A stretch of DNA of 64,000 nucleotides, taken from contig NZ_VJVZ01000001.1 of assembly GCF_007097145.1 (NCBI RefSeq), positions 1 through 64,000 of the forward strand. The letters are read 5' to 3'. The notes under the pieces are model-generated. The model saw only the letters and a program-made list of their open reading frames with translations. It searched no databases and was not told the origin of the DNA. Position numbers and translations under genes: made by a program. This stretch comes from Flavobacterium zepuense. GTDB lineage: Bacteria > Bacteroidota > Bacteroidia > Flavobacteriales > Flavobacteriaceae. Every line of letters starts with the position of its first letter. The first letter of the stretch is position 1. Positions 19,101-27,220 of this stretch are shown piece by piece.

Positions 19101-19223
19101 GCCAATGAGCGGCAATATAAGGCGCACGGGCAGCTTCGCGAGGATATCAGCATGACCGACCGCGCCCCATATCCTCAGGAACAAGCGATTGGCCTGCCGC
19201 GCCACAAAATGAAAAAAGCTTAA
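16164..19223 (+). CDS. Short DnaE-type (C-family) DNA polymerase of the mutagenesis cassette
   Basis: A 1019-residue replicative-type polymerase about 140 residues shorter than the housekeeping DnaE, in the size range of the error-prone DnaE2. It begins with a PHP domain (NCHSYHSLRYG, ALTDINTVTGIY) in which one usual His of the TDHxN motif is Ile, so the PHP metal site may be degraded. The polymerase palm has GRGSGANSIIAYCLGI and the catalytic Asp pair in SPPDFDIDW (D345 and D347). The fingers region carries GIMVYQEDVIKIA and AHSASYAVESYQSLYLK. An OB-like domain is near the C-terminus. GC content is higher than in neighbouring accessory genes. Start ATG follows the dinB stop by one base. Confidence 0.9.
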   Translation: MYLNCHSYHSLRYGTIPLQDLVQQAAACKVSAMALTDINTVTGIYDFIKLCKAAGIKPLVGMEFRCNHVMRYIGLAKNREGLGKMNRFLTRHNFDDTPLPLIAPAFENVIVIYPLDNAPAVLQDYEYIGIRPDELLLLFHEKWTSRLDKMVALQPVTVRGKDEFNLHKILRAIDLNILGSMLKENDYCNASEMMIPQEALLEKYSNYPSITNNTQNVIDQCHFEYEFGIPRNKKYYTENRKTDIQLLTRLAEQGMVKKYGANNAAAKARVARELKVIDELEFSGYFLITWDIVRYSNSMGFMHVGRGSGANSIIAYCLGITAICPLELDLYFERFLNLNRKSPPDFDIDWSWKERDIILQYIFDRYGADHVAFCGTNVEFKYRSIFREVGKVFGLPKEELDMLATKPMEAHDKNKRVQQVHKYGKMLEKFPNQRSMHSCGIIISEEPITNFTTLEMPPKGFPIVQFDMHVAEDIGFEKFDILSQRGLGHIDEAVRIIEKNRGVKVDISDTSICIDEAKCNEYLSKGWTIGNFYIESPAMRGLLRRLLCKSYRILVAASSIIRPGVAQSGMMTEYIFRHNNPDKFEYFHKVFEEQLGETYGIMVYQEDVIKIALHYGGLPAEDGDILRRAMSGKGRSKDALQKVKDHFFECCAAQGHPLELSQEIYRQIESFAGYSFCKAHSASYAVESYQSLYLKVYYPVEFMVAVINNQGGFYRTEVYVHEARMSGAVIHNPCVNKSEYEATLYGVDVYLGFMHLDGLESKLASAIIEERQRNGDYFSLEDFINRMPIGIESIQTLIFIGAFRFTGKTKNQLLVIARLILSNFKPEDRALKLIQEPVKEYKLPALERSAFEDAFDEIELLGFPVSCSPFDLLQTRSRGDVMAKDLLSFHKKQVRMIAYLVSRKHVPTVRGEMYFGTWVDVNGEFFDTAHFNNVLKAYPFQGPGCYLLLGNVEVDYHFPTITITKMAKLPFIPDPRYSNANERQYKAHGQLREDISMTDRAPYPQEQAIGLPRHKMKKA

Positions 19224-19228
19224 ATTTG
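19161..19228 (+). repeat. Direct repeat, first copy: 3' end of the dnaE-type gene
   Basis: This stretch (from CGCGCCCCATATCCTCAGG through the stop codon to AAATTTG) recurs at about 19957-20026 with roughly 85 percent identity by eye. In both places it is followed by a DUF1810 reading frame, decayed here and intact at the second copy. Confidence 0.7.
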
Positions 19229-19260
19229 TAAAACGCACCAAAAAAAATATAATATTTAAG

Positions 19261-19450
19261 ATGAGTTCAAAGGAGCACACAGGCTTTAAATGCACGGAAC
19301 CATGTCTACCCAAAAGCATTGGCAGAGATCAAAAATGGTAAAAAGGTTAGCCGTTGATGTGGTATATATATCCACAGGTCAAAAGGCTGGGACACGTGAG
19401 ACAGCCAATTAGTACGGTATTGATGATATTGAAGAAGCTAACTAATTGCC
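19261..19450 (+). pseudogene. Decayed DUF1810 gene remnant
   Basis: The DNA here aligns with the first third of the intact DUF1810 gene at 20053. Matching pieces include TTTAAATGC, GAACCA, the stretch encoding YPKALAEIKNGKKV (intact gene: YLKALAEVKAGKKV) and CAAAAGGCTGGGACA. A small deletion shifts the frame near 19281, in-frame stops follow, and the similarity fades around 19450 where the VanZ-like gene ends. It is preceded by the same dnaE tail as the intact gene, so it is one arm of an old tandem duplication. Confidence 0.7.
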
Positions 19451-19824
19451 TTAGTACAATAATTAACTAAGTTAAGCACGCAGTAGCAAAATATTCCACC
19501 TAAGAAAGAAGCTAAAATATCAAACCAATCAAATGTTCGGCCGGCTATAAGGGGTTGAATTAATTCATAGAAAACCATAATTAAGCAACCCATCAAACTT
19601 ATCTTTAGTACACTATCCTGTTTGTTTCTTTCCTTGATTATCGCATATATAAAGGTAATTAATACAACTGCCACAAAATTTGGCATTGATCCGGCCAATA
19701 CGGAATCATTACCCAATTTAGTAAACAAATAAGCTCTTAAACCAAGCTCCATGAATGCTGTAAATACTAAAACCGCTATAAAAATGGCTATAAGTGTTAT
19801 TCGTCGATTTTTATTTAAAAGCAT
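19438..19824 (-). CDS. VanZ-like small membrane protein
   Basis: A 128-residue protein with four predicted membrane segments (LIAIFIAVLVFTAFMELGL, FVAVVLITFIYAII, ISLMGCLIMVFYELIQ and ILASFLGGIFCYCVLNLV). The pattern YELIQPLIAGRTFDWFDILASFLGG is that of VanZ-like proteins, with an E..Q..R..D..D..G spacing. VanZ relatives are linked to glycopeptide tolerance, but the function of most is unknown. The gene lies on the opposite strand inside the duplicated dnaE-tail/DUF1810 segment, and its 3' end abuts the decayed copy. Confidence 0.65.
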   Translation of the reverse strand: MLLNKNRRITLIAIFIAVLVFTAFMELGLRAYLFTKLGNDSVLAGSMPNFVAVVLITFIYAIIKERNKQDSVLKISLMGCLIMVFYELIQPLIAGRTFDWFDILASFLGGIFCYCVLNLVNYCTKAIS

Positions 19825-19956
19825 TCAGATTGAATTTAATTGCAGATGCAAAGGTAAGGCTTATACACACTGATATTAACGTTGCAACAACGTTTAACCT
19901 TAAAACCCTATAATTACCTGATAATCCTAACCAATCCCATAACCGGTAATCTTATC

Positions 19957-20026
19957 GGCGCGGCCCATACCCTCAGGAACAGCCGATTGGCATGCCACGC
20001 CATAAAATGAAAAAAGTTTAAATTTG
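19957..20026 (+). repeat. Direct repeat, second copy: dnaE-gene tail ahead of the intact DUF1810 gene
   Basis: These roughly 70 bases duplicate the last codons of the DnaE-type gene (the part encoding PYPQEQAIGLPRHKMKKA), but no polymerase frame precedes them. The bases end in TAAATTTG, which probably acts as promoter of the following gene and may explain why the tail was kept. Confidence 0.7.
20019..20026 (+). promoter_or_regulatory. Bacteroidota-type -7 element of the DUF1810 gene
   Basis: TAAATTTG is a perfect TAnnTTTG match, 27 bases before the DUF1810 start codon. The same octamer follows the authentic dnaE stop codon at 19221. Confidence 0.5.
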
Positions 20027-20052
20027 CCTTATAATTACACACACCTTAAACA

Positions 20053-20469
20053 ATGAAATTAGAAAAAGCTGGAAGGTTTTTAAATGCGCAGAACCAGGTT
20101 TACCTGAAAGCCCTGGCCGAAGTTAAGGCAGGTAAGAAAGTTACCCACTGGATGTGGTTCATATTTCCGCAGCTCAAAGGGCTGGGGCAAAGTGATACAT
20201 CAATTTACTATGCCATTGAAGGACTTGTAGAGGCAGCTGATTACCTGAAGCACCCTGTGTTGGGCAAGAACCTCGTAGAAATATCCTACGCGGTACTGGC
20301 CGTTGAAGGCAGGACCGCTAATGAAATTTTTGGTTCGCCGGATGACCTGAAGCTGTGCTCTTCTATGACGCTTTTCGCCCAGGTCAAAGATACCGACCCG
20401 GTTTTTAACGAGGTATTGGTAAAGTATTTCGCCGGGTTGTTCGACCCTTTAACCCTTAAGCTGCTATAA
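20053..20469 (+). CDS. DUF1810 family protein
   Basis: A 138-residue protein. The start RFLNAQNQVYLKALAEVKAGKKVTHWMWFIFPQLKGLG is the hallmark of the DUF1810 family, and the segment GSPDDLKLCSSMTLF also fits. The family is widespread in bacteria, about 140 residues long, and without an established biochemical role. The gene has its own -7 promoter element in the duplicated dnaE tail. A decayed homologous copy lies about 800 bases upstream. No functional link to the polymerases is proven, but adjacency of the two in duplicated form suggests an ancestral association. Confidence 0.88.
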   Translation: MKLEKAGRFLNAQNQVYLKALAEVKAGKKVTHWMWFIFPQLKGLGQSDTSIYYAIEGLVEAADYLKHPVLGKNLVEISYAVLAVEGRTANEIFGSPDDLKLCSSMTLFAQVKDTDPVFNEVLVKYFAGLFDPLTLKLL

Positions 20470-20507
20470 AACAGGTTTTATAAACCCTTAGCGCAATTCA
20501 TTTTTTT

Positions 20508-21236
20508 ATGCCCTACAGTCCTTTAAACACACCTCTCTCGAAAATCATCATGGAGCATACCTACAACGGTATCTACAGCGAAGCCGCTTTTGAAAAATTT
20601 GAAGTGGATGACAGTGATTTTGATGCCGCTACAGAGGATATCCGCCAGCGGCTGAACGTCCGCTTAAAGCATGCCCGGTATAGTACAGTACTGGTAGAAC
20701 AGCTGGCGCGGCATAAATTAAATATCTATGAGAAATTCGGTAATGAGCTCCACGCATACCATTTCCAAACGATCCTGGATATCATAGAACAGGTCGAGAA
20801 TGGTGCGGTGATGAATGTAAGGGATTTCAGGAACGAACCTTTAGCGGGATTAAAGCACATCCACCACAATTCAAATACCTTCATTGCCCAGAACATGCTC
20901 AATACCTGGCGTGAAAAGTATGGTAAAAAAGATGAAGTTACATTCCAGAACAGCCTGCTCACCAATATTTTCTATAAGCTCCTTGATGAATACAGTCCGG
21001 CTGTAGCGCAGCAGAAAGCACTTACCTTCCTGCTCAATAGGATATTGTACGAAAGTAAGTTCAGGCCACTAAAAAAACAGACCGGTGAATGGATTATCTA
21101 CACGCAGCATGATGGTACTAATTATTACCTGTGCCTGGCTACCCATCAGGAAGCAAAAGACTTCGGTGATGAAGTGGTCGCCCAAAGGTTGCAGCCTTGC
21201 TTTAAAGAATTTCCTGAATTAAGCAGAAGCCTGTAG
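20508..21236 (+). CDS. Conserved-looking hypothetical protein
   Basis: A 242-residue soluble protein of mixed helix and strand with no signal peptide or membrane segment. I do not recognise the family. The C-terminal part EWIIYTQHDGTNYYLCLATHQEAKDFGDEVVAQRL looks like a small beta-strand domain, while the centre is helical. It follows the DUF1810 gene on the same strand after 38 bases. GC content and codon use resemble the housekeeping-like genes around it, so it is probably an authentic gene. An internal ATG at 20550 (MEHTYNG) is an alternative start. Confidence 0.6.
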   Translation: MPYSPLNTPLSKIIMEHTYNGIYSEAAFEKFEVDDSDFDAATEDIRQRLNVRLKHARYSTVLVEQLARHKLNIYEKFGNELHAYHFQTILDIIEQVENGAVMNVRDFRNEPLAGLKHIHHNSNTFIAQNMLNTWREKYGKKDEVTFQNSLLTNIFYKLLDEYSPAVAQQKALTFLLNRILYESKFRPLKKQTGEWIIYTQHDGTNYYLCLATHQEAKDFGDEVVAQRLQPCFKEFPELSRSL

Positions 21237-21299
21237 CATCCTGATCGATATTGGTAGCCGCTTTTTTATGTTCTAAAGGCACTGCTATTCAAAAATCTG

Positions 21300-21307
21300 T
21301 AAATTTG
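21300..21307 (+). promoter_or_regulatory. Bacteroidota-type -7 element
   Basis: TAAATTTG lies 29 bases before the ATG of the HEAT-repeat gene and matches TAnnTTTG perfectly. No convincing -33 partner is visible. Confidence 0.45.
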
Positions 21308-21336
21308 TGATATCTGCTCATTAAACACATCACGCC

Positions 21337-22368
21337 ATGACAGACATCGACCGCTACATCACCCAACTGCTTGACGGCAACGTTCTGCCCGGCGAGCCGC
21401 CTTTTTCCCTCGACAGCAATTTCCGGGCTGTGGACCGCGAGGCCTATCAAAGTTACCTGCCAGTGCTTTGCCGGTTCATCGAAACAGAAACCGACCTTTT
21501 TAAACGCTCCATTGCCCGGCTGGTATTGGAAAGGATAATCCCTGATAAGCCGGACCTGGCCACAGCCAATTGCCTGCTCAAGGGGTTGGAAGACCCCGAC
21601 CGGATCACAAGGAATTCACTGCTGAGCCATATTGAGCCCTTGCAGTTGCCCGAAGGTACAGACCTTGAGAGCATAAAAGAATGCATCCGAAAGGGGGACT
21701 TTTTAGTACGCTCCTCAGCTCTTAAAGCGCTGCGGGCGGCACCCGGAATAGAAGGCGAATTGTTTTTACTGGAAGTCCTGCGGCGCACCGATAATTTCTG
21801 GGATATCGAGACAATTGCTGACATCCTGGGCGATATCGGCAGCGTATTTTCCCTGCCCGTATTAATGGCAAGGCTGGAAAATGAAACTGCGGAAACGGAC
21901 GAGGACATTTACCTTGCATTAGAAAAGATAGCATCAAGGCTTGACATGCCAAAAGACCTGAGGGCGCAATTAGGCGATCCCGACTTTTGGAAGGTCAAAT
22001 GGCAGGGCACCAAAGAAAGTTTCGTGGGTTTTATGGCTATGGTTGCCTTAATGTCCGGCAATGGCGACAACCCCGAAGCCGCCGACCAGCTTGGGGAGAT
22101 CTTCCGCGAGGAAATGCATGTTGATATTGCACCTTTCCAAACCTACCGCGAACTGCGCCTGTGCAGTAACGATGAAGATATGTTCGGGGCAATGGTCGGG
22201 ATTGAAGAAAGCCTGCAATCCCGCATATTGCTGGAGGTCGCCCTGAGCGATACCGGTATCTCCGAAAGCAGGGAATCGCAGTTTGAGGGTGTTTACTTCA
22301 ATATGTTAAATGATTACCTCTTCACCCGACTGCGCCGGAAGATCCGTTTCGCGGACGATGATTTTTAA
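21337..22368 (+). CDS. HEAT-repeat domain protein
   Basis: A 343-residue, mostly helical, acidic protein. Repeated units with the pattern D-P-D-R-x-x-R-x-x-x-L, DFLVRSSALKALRAAPG and WDIETIADILGDIGS are typical of HEAT or PBS-lyase-type repeats. Such proteins serve as binding scaffolds; the partner is unknown. The gene has its own -7 element and is followed by a clear terminator, so it is likely monocistronic. Confidence 0.65.
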   Translation: MTDIDRYITQLLDGNVLPGEPPFSLDSNFRAVDREAYQSYLPVLCRFIETETDLFKRSIARLVLERIIPDKPDLATANCLLKGLEDPDRITRNSLLSHIEPLQLPEGTDLESIKECIRKGDFLVRSSALKALRAAPGIEGELFLLEVLRRTDNFWDIETIADILGDIGSVFSLPVLMARLENETAETDEDIYLALEKIASRLDMPKDLRAQLGDPDFWKVKWQGTKESFVGFMAMVALMSGNGDNPEAADQLGEIFREEMHVDIAPFQTYRELRLCSNDEDMFGAMVGIEESLQSRILLEVALSDTGISESRESQFEGVYFNMLNDYLFTRLRRKIRFADDDF

Positions 22369-22433
22369 TTCTTAGGTATTTTACGCATATTCGTATTTCA
22401 GGGCTCCTGGCCCTGTGTGATAAGGTTTAGGTT

Positions 22434-22466
22434 AAAGCCTCCCGCAGCGAGTGTTGGGAGGCTTTT
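22434..22466 (+). terminator. Rho-independent terminator
   Basis: AAAGCCTCCC and GGGAGGCTTT form a ten-base stem with a twelve-base loop, followed by a T-rich stretch. A second small hairpin (CAGGGC/GCCCTG, 22399-22415) precedes it. It ends the HEAT-repeat gene transcript. Confidence 0.85.
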
Positions 22467-22579
22467 ATTATTTATCGCATTTCAGGTTCACGGTTATTTC
22501 CGGAGCTGCATTTAAAAAATGAACTTCACAGCAGTTTGTTTGGGATTTTGTAATTTACACTACTTATCCATCTTCATGT

Positions 22580-23128
22580 ATGAATACACATATCGCTAAG
22601 GAACTGATAGAGATGGCGAATCATGACCTGCATGTTCGTGAAAAACTATTAAATGAAGGCAAGCTCACATCAGGCTACAATCCTGATATGGAACGGGTTC
22701 ATAGGATCAATGCAGCACGGTTGGAAGAAATCATCGACGCTATCGGCTATCCTACAACCTCAAAAGTGGGAAAAGAAGCAAGTGATGCAGCATGGCTTAT
22801 CGTACAGCATGCCATTAGTGAACCGGCTTTGATGAAAAGGTGCTATGCGATTTTCATTGAGATAGGTGATGATATAAACCCGCAAAACCTTGCATATCTA
22901 TACGACAGGATCTGCTATTTTGAAGGGAAGCCGCAGAAGTACGGTACCCAGTTTGACGACCGTGGCATGTATCCGGTCGAAGATAAGGCAGAAATGGTAC
23001 GCCTGCGTGAAGCATTGCATTTAAAGCCGCACGACGAGGGCGTCATATTAGAGCATCAGGCAGGCCATGACTTACACCCTTCCGATAGCGAATTCAATAA
23101 GTGGCGAAAGGAAGTCGGATGGATATGA
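22580..23128 (+). CDS. DUF6624 domain protein
   Basis: A 182-residue soluble protein. The pattern MERVHRINAARLEEIIDAIGYPTTSKVG followed by AAWLIVQHAI, LAYLYDRI and GKPQKYGTQF is the signature I associate with DUF6624. The family is common in Bacteroidota and its function is unknown. It stands alone after a terminator, with a 263-base gap to the next gene in which I see no other gene. Confidence 0.8.
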   Translation: MNTHIAKELIEMANHDLHVREKLLNEGKLTSGYNPDMERVHRINAARLEEIIDAIGYPTTSKVGKEASDAAWLIVQHAISEPALMKRCYAIFIEIGDDINPQNLAYLYDRICYFEGKPQKYGTQFDDRGMYPVEDKAEMVRLREALHLKPHDEGVILEHQAGHDLHPSDSEFNKWRKEVGWI

Positions 23129-23391
23129 TTGCGTGCACTTAAGACGGCACCAAGAGCTAAGGCATACCCTTTGTATTGACCTTCACCGGGCACAATGCTC
23201 CATGTTCTATATTGTATCTTGCCTGGACAACATACGGATAGTAGATTATCTTGACCAGTTTTTAACAGCTTGATTATTGACTATTCGAGACTAAATTATA
23301 TATGATCTTTCTGTATTACTTATAATATTTTAAATTAAATTTAATATCAATTAATTGATATTTCCGCGCAATTCCAATTCAACCCATATAA

Positions 23392-24246
23392 ATGGTGACT
23401 ATGCCACTAACCACTTATTTACCCCAAGGCTTACTTAAAGAATTCGTCAGCTCTATAGTATACCTTGAGGATATGGGTATGGGGATCGCTTTGCAGCGGG
23501 TTTATCAGACCATTATTATTAATACAGGTTCCAATTTTTATACGTCTGATCTTTACAAGGACGAACCTGCTAAAGAAAATTCATCTGTCATTTGGATCAA
23601 CGGCCAGCACGAGCGCCCTTTTGCCCTGGAAAATCCGGGAAAGACAAGTATGTACGTGATTGGTGTAAAACCCGGTATGTTACCGTACTTTTCAAAAGTG
23701 CCGGTAGCCGAAACAAACGGAACGGCACTTGGGGCAGAGCACTGGGCGGAACCGGATATGTTCAAGTTAAGACATAAACTGATAGCGTGTGAAAACCTAC
23801 AGGCTGGGTTTGAACTGATCGATAACTATTTTACGGGCAAATTAGAGGTGCAAAACCCTTCAGCACTTCAAAACATCAATTATCTGAGCAAAGCGATGCC
23901 TGAAAACACAGTGCAAGAGATTTGCATGGTTCTGGGCTGTACCCGGAAGAAACTGCGTGCGGATGCCATTTATTATTTTGGTTCGCCGGTCAAAAATATG
24001 CAGGGGATAATCCGGTTCGGTGAGCACCTGGCCACTATTTCCCGTGACCCTTATCAATCCCTGTCTTCAATTCATACCTTCTACGACCAAGCACATTTCA
24101 TTAACGACTTTAAGGCAAGAACCGGCATGACGCCCAGCCAGTACCGGATGCTATGCCAGCACTATCCGGAGATCCGTCATACGCCCAATTTTATTTCTTT
24201 GTCCAAGGAAACATTTTTACAATTTATTGCGAAATACCCGGCCTAA
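23392..24246 (+). CDS. AraC-family transcriptional regulator
   Basis: A 284-residue regulator with a C-terminal helix-turn-helix (TFYDQAHFINDFKARTGMTPSQYRML, the second AraC helix pair) and an N-terminal domain of the type used by AraC regulators annotated with DUF6597. ATG at 23401 is an alternative start. It may control the membrane protein, VOC and DUF6265 genes downstream, which follow on the same strand; that is inference from position. Confidence 0.82.
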   Translation: MVTMPLTTYLPQGLLKEFVSSIVYLEDMGMGIALQRVYQTIIINTGSNFYTSDLYKDEPAKENSSVIWINGQHERPFALENPGKTSMYVIGVKPGMLPYFSKVPVAETNGTALGAEHWAEPDMFKLRHKLIACENLQAGFELIDNYFTGKLEVQNPSALQNINYLSKAMPENTVQEICMVLGCTRKKLRADAIYYFGSPVKNMQGIIRFGEHLATISRDPYQSLSSIHTFYDQAHFINDFKARTGMTPSQYRMLCQHYPEIRHTPNFISLSKETFLQFIAKYPA

Positions 24247-24270
24247 TTTTGGCTTGTAATAAATTCCCAT

Positions 24271-24711
24271 ATGAAAACTCAGCTGCTGTTCGTACTTAGG
24301 ATATTAGGTACCGCTATATTGATCATGATAATTGATGTGCTATTGTCGGTATTAGAAGTATTCATTTATGCCCGGTTCGTTCCTGATAAACCCGCTTCCT
24401 TTTATGATGCTCATGCCCTGCAAAGCGCCCCGTGGGTGTCGGGTATTGCGGGCGGGTTCCTCATGTTTGTTTTTACACGCCACTACATGAACAAAAAACC
24501 GTCCCGCCATTTACTATATTCCTTAACACTGCCCACCGTTTATACTTTGATCGATATTTGTATCATAGTGGCGATACAAGCTGATCTTAAATCAAATTAT
24601 CCGACCTACATAATCGCTACCCTTGCCAAGTATGCAGGCGCCTTGATTGCTTATTTCAATAAACCCAAAATAACTCATGAAAACATCAGTTCATCCGGTC
24701 GTATTTTTTGA
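24271..24711 (+). CDS. Small polytopic membrane protein
   Basis: A 146-residue protein with four hydrophobic segments (LGTAILIMIIDVLLSVLEVFIY, VSGIAGGFLMFVFT, LYSLTLPTVYTLIDICIIVAI and YIIATLAKYAGALIAYF). I do not recognise the family. It starts 24 bases after the AraC gene and overlaps the next gene by 35 bases, so it is probably co-expressed with both. Confidence 0.55.
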   Translation: MKTQLLFVLRILGTAILIMIIDVLLSVLEVFIYARFVPDKPASFYDAHALQSAPWVSGIAGGFLMFVFTRHYMNKKPSRHLLYSLTLPTVYTLIDICIIVAIQADLKSNYPTYIIATLAKYAGALIAYFNKPKITHENISSSGRIF

Positions 24712-25033
24712 TATCGGTTGCAAAGACCTCGAAAAAAATACCTTATTTTATCAAAACCTGTTTGGCTGGTCGCCCACAGGCATCCCATTTGCCAACCTGA
24801 TCGATACAGGAACTTCCGATGGCATAGAAGGGCAGATCACCGCCCTGGGGCACGAACCGCATAACTATGTGATGGTGTACATACAGGTGGATGATATTAA
24901 TGCTCATTTAGAGCATGTCGTTAGTGAAGGTGGTCAAAAGGTATTAGGGCCTATTACCTTGCCAGGTGGCAAGCAGTTTGCATGGTTTAAAGATCCCGAA
25001 GAAAATATGCTGGGTTTGGTCACGAAACCGTAG
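24677..25033 (+). CDS. VOC-family (glyoxalase/bleomycin resistance-like) protein
   Basis: A 118-residue protein with one complete VOC fold: VVFFDIGCKDLEKNTLFYQNLFGW at the start, NYVMVYIQVDDINAHLEHVVSEGGQKVLGP in the middle and GKQFAWFKDPEENMLGL at the end. The family binds a metal and acts on small electrophilic or aromatic compounds, but the substrate cannot be told from sequence. The gene overlaps the preceding membrane protein gene. Confidence 0.88.
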   Translation: MKTSVHPVVFFDIGCKDLEKNTLFYQNLFGWSPTGIPFANLIDTGTSDGIEGQITALGHEPHNYVMVYIQVDDINAHLEHVVSEGGQKVLGPITLPGGKQFAWFKDPEENMLGLVTKP

Positions 25034-25096
25034 CGGAATCCGCTATGTCGGCCTTTGTGTAATAATATGACTATTTAATACTTAATCGCTTCCAAA

Positions 25097-25555
25097 ATGA
25101 TCAAAATAACTTACTTTTTATCAGTCTTACTTTTAATTACGATATCAATCCACGGCCAGACAAGTCAACAACAAACCCTTAGCAAGATCGAATGGCTGAC
25201 CGGTAAATGGAACCGCACCAATGGTAAACCGGGCCAAACCGGTGTAGAAAACTGGATTAAACAATCCCGTGATAAATTCGTCGGTAATGGTATTACACTA
25301 AAGGGAAGGGATACGATCTTTTCTGAAAAGCTGCAAATCATCGCTCAGAAAGACGGTATCTATTACGTTGCCTATGTGGAAGAAAACAAAAAGCCTGTAT
25401 ATTTTAAATTTACCGAAATTTCTGATACGGGATTTGTCTGCGAAAATGCCACACATGACTTCCCGAAAAAAATAAGCTATCAAATGACCGGTAAAAAGCT
25501 CAAAGTTGTTGTCTCCGGTAATGGGAAAAGCATTGATTTTGAATTTATCAAATAG
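25097..25555 (+). CDS. Exported DUF6265-like protein
   Basis: A 152-residue protein with a Sec signal (ITYFLSVLLLITISIHGQ). The mature part begins LSKIEWLTGKWNR and contains GVENWIKQSRDKFVGNGITLKG and CENATHDFPKKISYQ. This is the pattern of the DUF6265 family of exported Bacteroidota proteins, which look like small lipocalin or avidin-like barrels. Its role is unknown. Confidence 0.75.
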   Translation: MIKITYFLSVLLLITISIHGQTSQQQTLSKIEWLTGKWNRTNGKPGQTGVENWIKQSRDKFVGNGITLKGRDTIFSEKLQIIAQKDGIYYVAYVEENKKPVYFKFTEISDTGFVCENATHDFPKKISYQMTGKKLKVVVSGNGKSIDFEFIK

Positions 25556-25628
25556 GGTTTCAACTTTCAACCTGCTAACGCCTTGTACCTTGCAGACATC
25601 TATCTATTACTCTCCATGTAAATATTAC

Positions 25629-26681
25629 TTAATCAACTTCATTAATGTTCCTAACCCGTACATTTGGCATATCCTTGAAAATGTCCTGCATATATTTTCT
25701 ATGATTGGCACCCGCAATAACGATTACTTTTTTTGCCCCTGTCTTTCTCGCCCTGTTTACAACATTATCACACATACCTTTATTTCTCATCATCCACCAA
25801 TGTATTTTTGAAAGCATTTCTTCTTTAGGGAAGTTCTTCATATTATACATCTCTGGCAAATAAAAATCGCCTGAGGCAGATATTGCAGAGGCTTCATCTG
25901 TGTTTAGCCACTCCGTCACGGTCTTCGAGGTCGTTTCTACCTCACCATATTTTTTAAAGCCGTTGTTAATCTTAGCCAATTGTGGTTTTATTCTATTGCT
26001 AAAGGTCGAGATTGTGTCTTTTCTGGATAAATTGAACTTTGCATCGAATGCCGCCCAGGAAGCTCCCCAGTTTAGATCATAGTCCTGACAATCCATTGAA
26101 AGCAATTCACGCATCCCCATTTCCTGCATCAGCGGGAACGCTATCCATGCATACTCAGAAGTTTTCAATCTTTTCATACTTCGCCCCGTAGTATCTAATT
26201 TGGGACTAAGTACTTTATCGACATAGTTTTTGAGGTCAGCATCAGGTGTTCGCTGAAGGTGATCAAATACTTGCCAAAATTGATAATGTCCGTTTGCAAC
26301 ATCCTGATTGAGGTAATAGGCATGGGCCAAGTCAATTTTTACATGATAGTCATTAGGTTTTAACAGGGTTAGTTTTTTCAAACTGTCAATTGTCTTTGGC
26401 AGTAACTCCTCTGCTATGCTTCGATTGCTCCTTAGGACTTTTAGCCGCTTGATATTGTCTTTTTTACACCAATAATCCATTACCAACCGCTCGTCTTCTT
26501 TACTCAAAAACTCTCCAAAAAAGGCATCTGGTATAAACTTTCTAATCTTATTATGTATGCTGGCAAAATCCTGCTTTGGGTATTTGCTGTAGTCATGGGA
26601 GACACCTATAATTATAATATCTAGATCCTGCGCCATAGTATTTATCGAAATGAAGAAAATTAAAAAAAGGATATACTTCAT
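25629..26681 (-). CDS. DUF5694 (TraB/GumN/ChaN-like) exported protein
   Basis: A 350-residue protein with a signal peptide (ILFLIFFISINTMAQ). The mature start IIIIGVSHDYSKYP and the stretch FIPDAFFGEFLS followed by a C-terminal KVIVIAGANHRKYMQDIF form the pattern of the TraB/ChaN superfamily. The conserved GxxH near the start and GxxH near the end suggest a metal-binding site. Proteins of this group are annotated as DUF5694 in Bacteroidota. It is a single gene on the minus strand. Confidence 0.75.
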   Translation of the reverse strand: MKYILFLIFFISINTMAQDLDIIIIGVSHDYSKYPKQDFASIHNKIRKFIPDAFFGEFLSKEDERLVMDYWCKKDNIKRLKVLRSNRSIAEELLPKTIDSLKKLTLLKPNDYHVKIDLAHAYYLNQDVANGHYQFWQVFDHLQRTPDADLKNYVDKVLSPKLDTTGRSMKRLKTSEYAWIAFPLMQEMGMRELLSMDCQDYDLNWGASWAAFDAKFNLSRKDTISTFSNRIKPQLAKINNGFKKYGEVETTSKTVTEWLNTDEASAISASGDFYLPEMYNMKNFPKEEMLSKIHWWMMRNKGMCDNVVNRARKTGAKKVIVIAGANHRKYMQDIFKDMPNVRVRNINEVD

Positions 26682-27220
26682 GTTTAGTGCCTTATTTAGT
26701 TATAGTGCTTGAGAGGTTATTTATCTGAGCCCGACGATGACAGCAGGGCTATTTTAAAACCTCACATGCTAAAATTAAAGATTAATTCAGCCGCTTTTAC
26801 AGCTCCCCATACTTTATAAAGAATAATAATACTGTTGAAAGTCGATTGTTTTTTCCCAGCATAAGGATGCTATAATCACACTTGAATTTTCAATAATATG
26901 GTGTAGGTGCTGTATTTTTTGATGTATTACAAATCAAAATACGGGAAAGTATAAATTTTACGTGATAAACTATGGTAGCCTTAAAGATGAATCTATCGTC
27001 CTGAAAGCAACACGTCCTATATCTTTTGAGTAAGGCGTCAAACAAAATCGCCGACATAACACTGCTTTAGCTAAAAAAAAGAGGCTGTCTCATAAGTACG
27101 AGACAGCCTCTTTTTTCTTTAAATTATTCGGATAGGTGGCTGAGATAGTTTTCGTACAGACGATTCTCAGAGCCTCAATTTCACTTTTAATACAACCTCA
27201 TTTCATTTAACTCCTTGCTA
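26682..27220. other. Intergenic region with one bidirectional terminator
   Basis: No convincing gene is present in these 539 bases. It is AT-rich and contains the upstream region of the DUF5694 gene and one strong hairpin terminator. Small open frames have no recognisable start context or composition. Confidence 0.6.
27073..27118. terminator. Bidirectional rho-independent terminator
   Basis: AAAAAAAAGAGGCTGTCT pairs with AGACAGCCTCTTTTTT to form a stem of more than ten base pairs, with an A-tract before and a T-tract after it. It can act in both directions and closes the minus-strand protease/outer-membrane protein operon. Confidence 0.85.

Noticed and set aside
23067..23273. 68-codon frame after the DUF6624 gene
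   Set aside because: It overlaps the end of the DUF6624 gene in another frame, and the rest lacks coding features.
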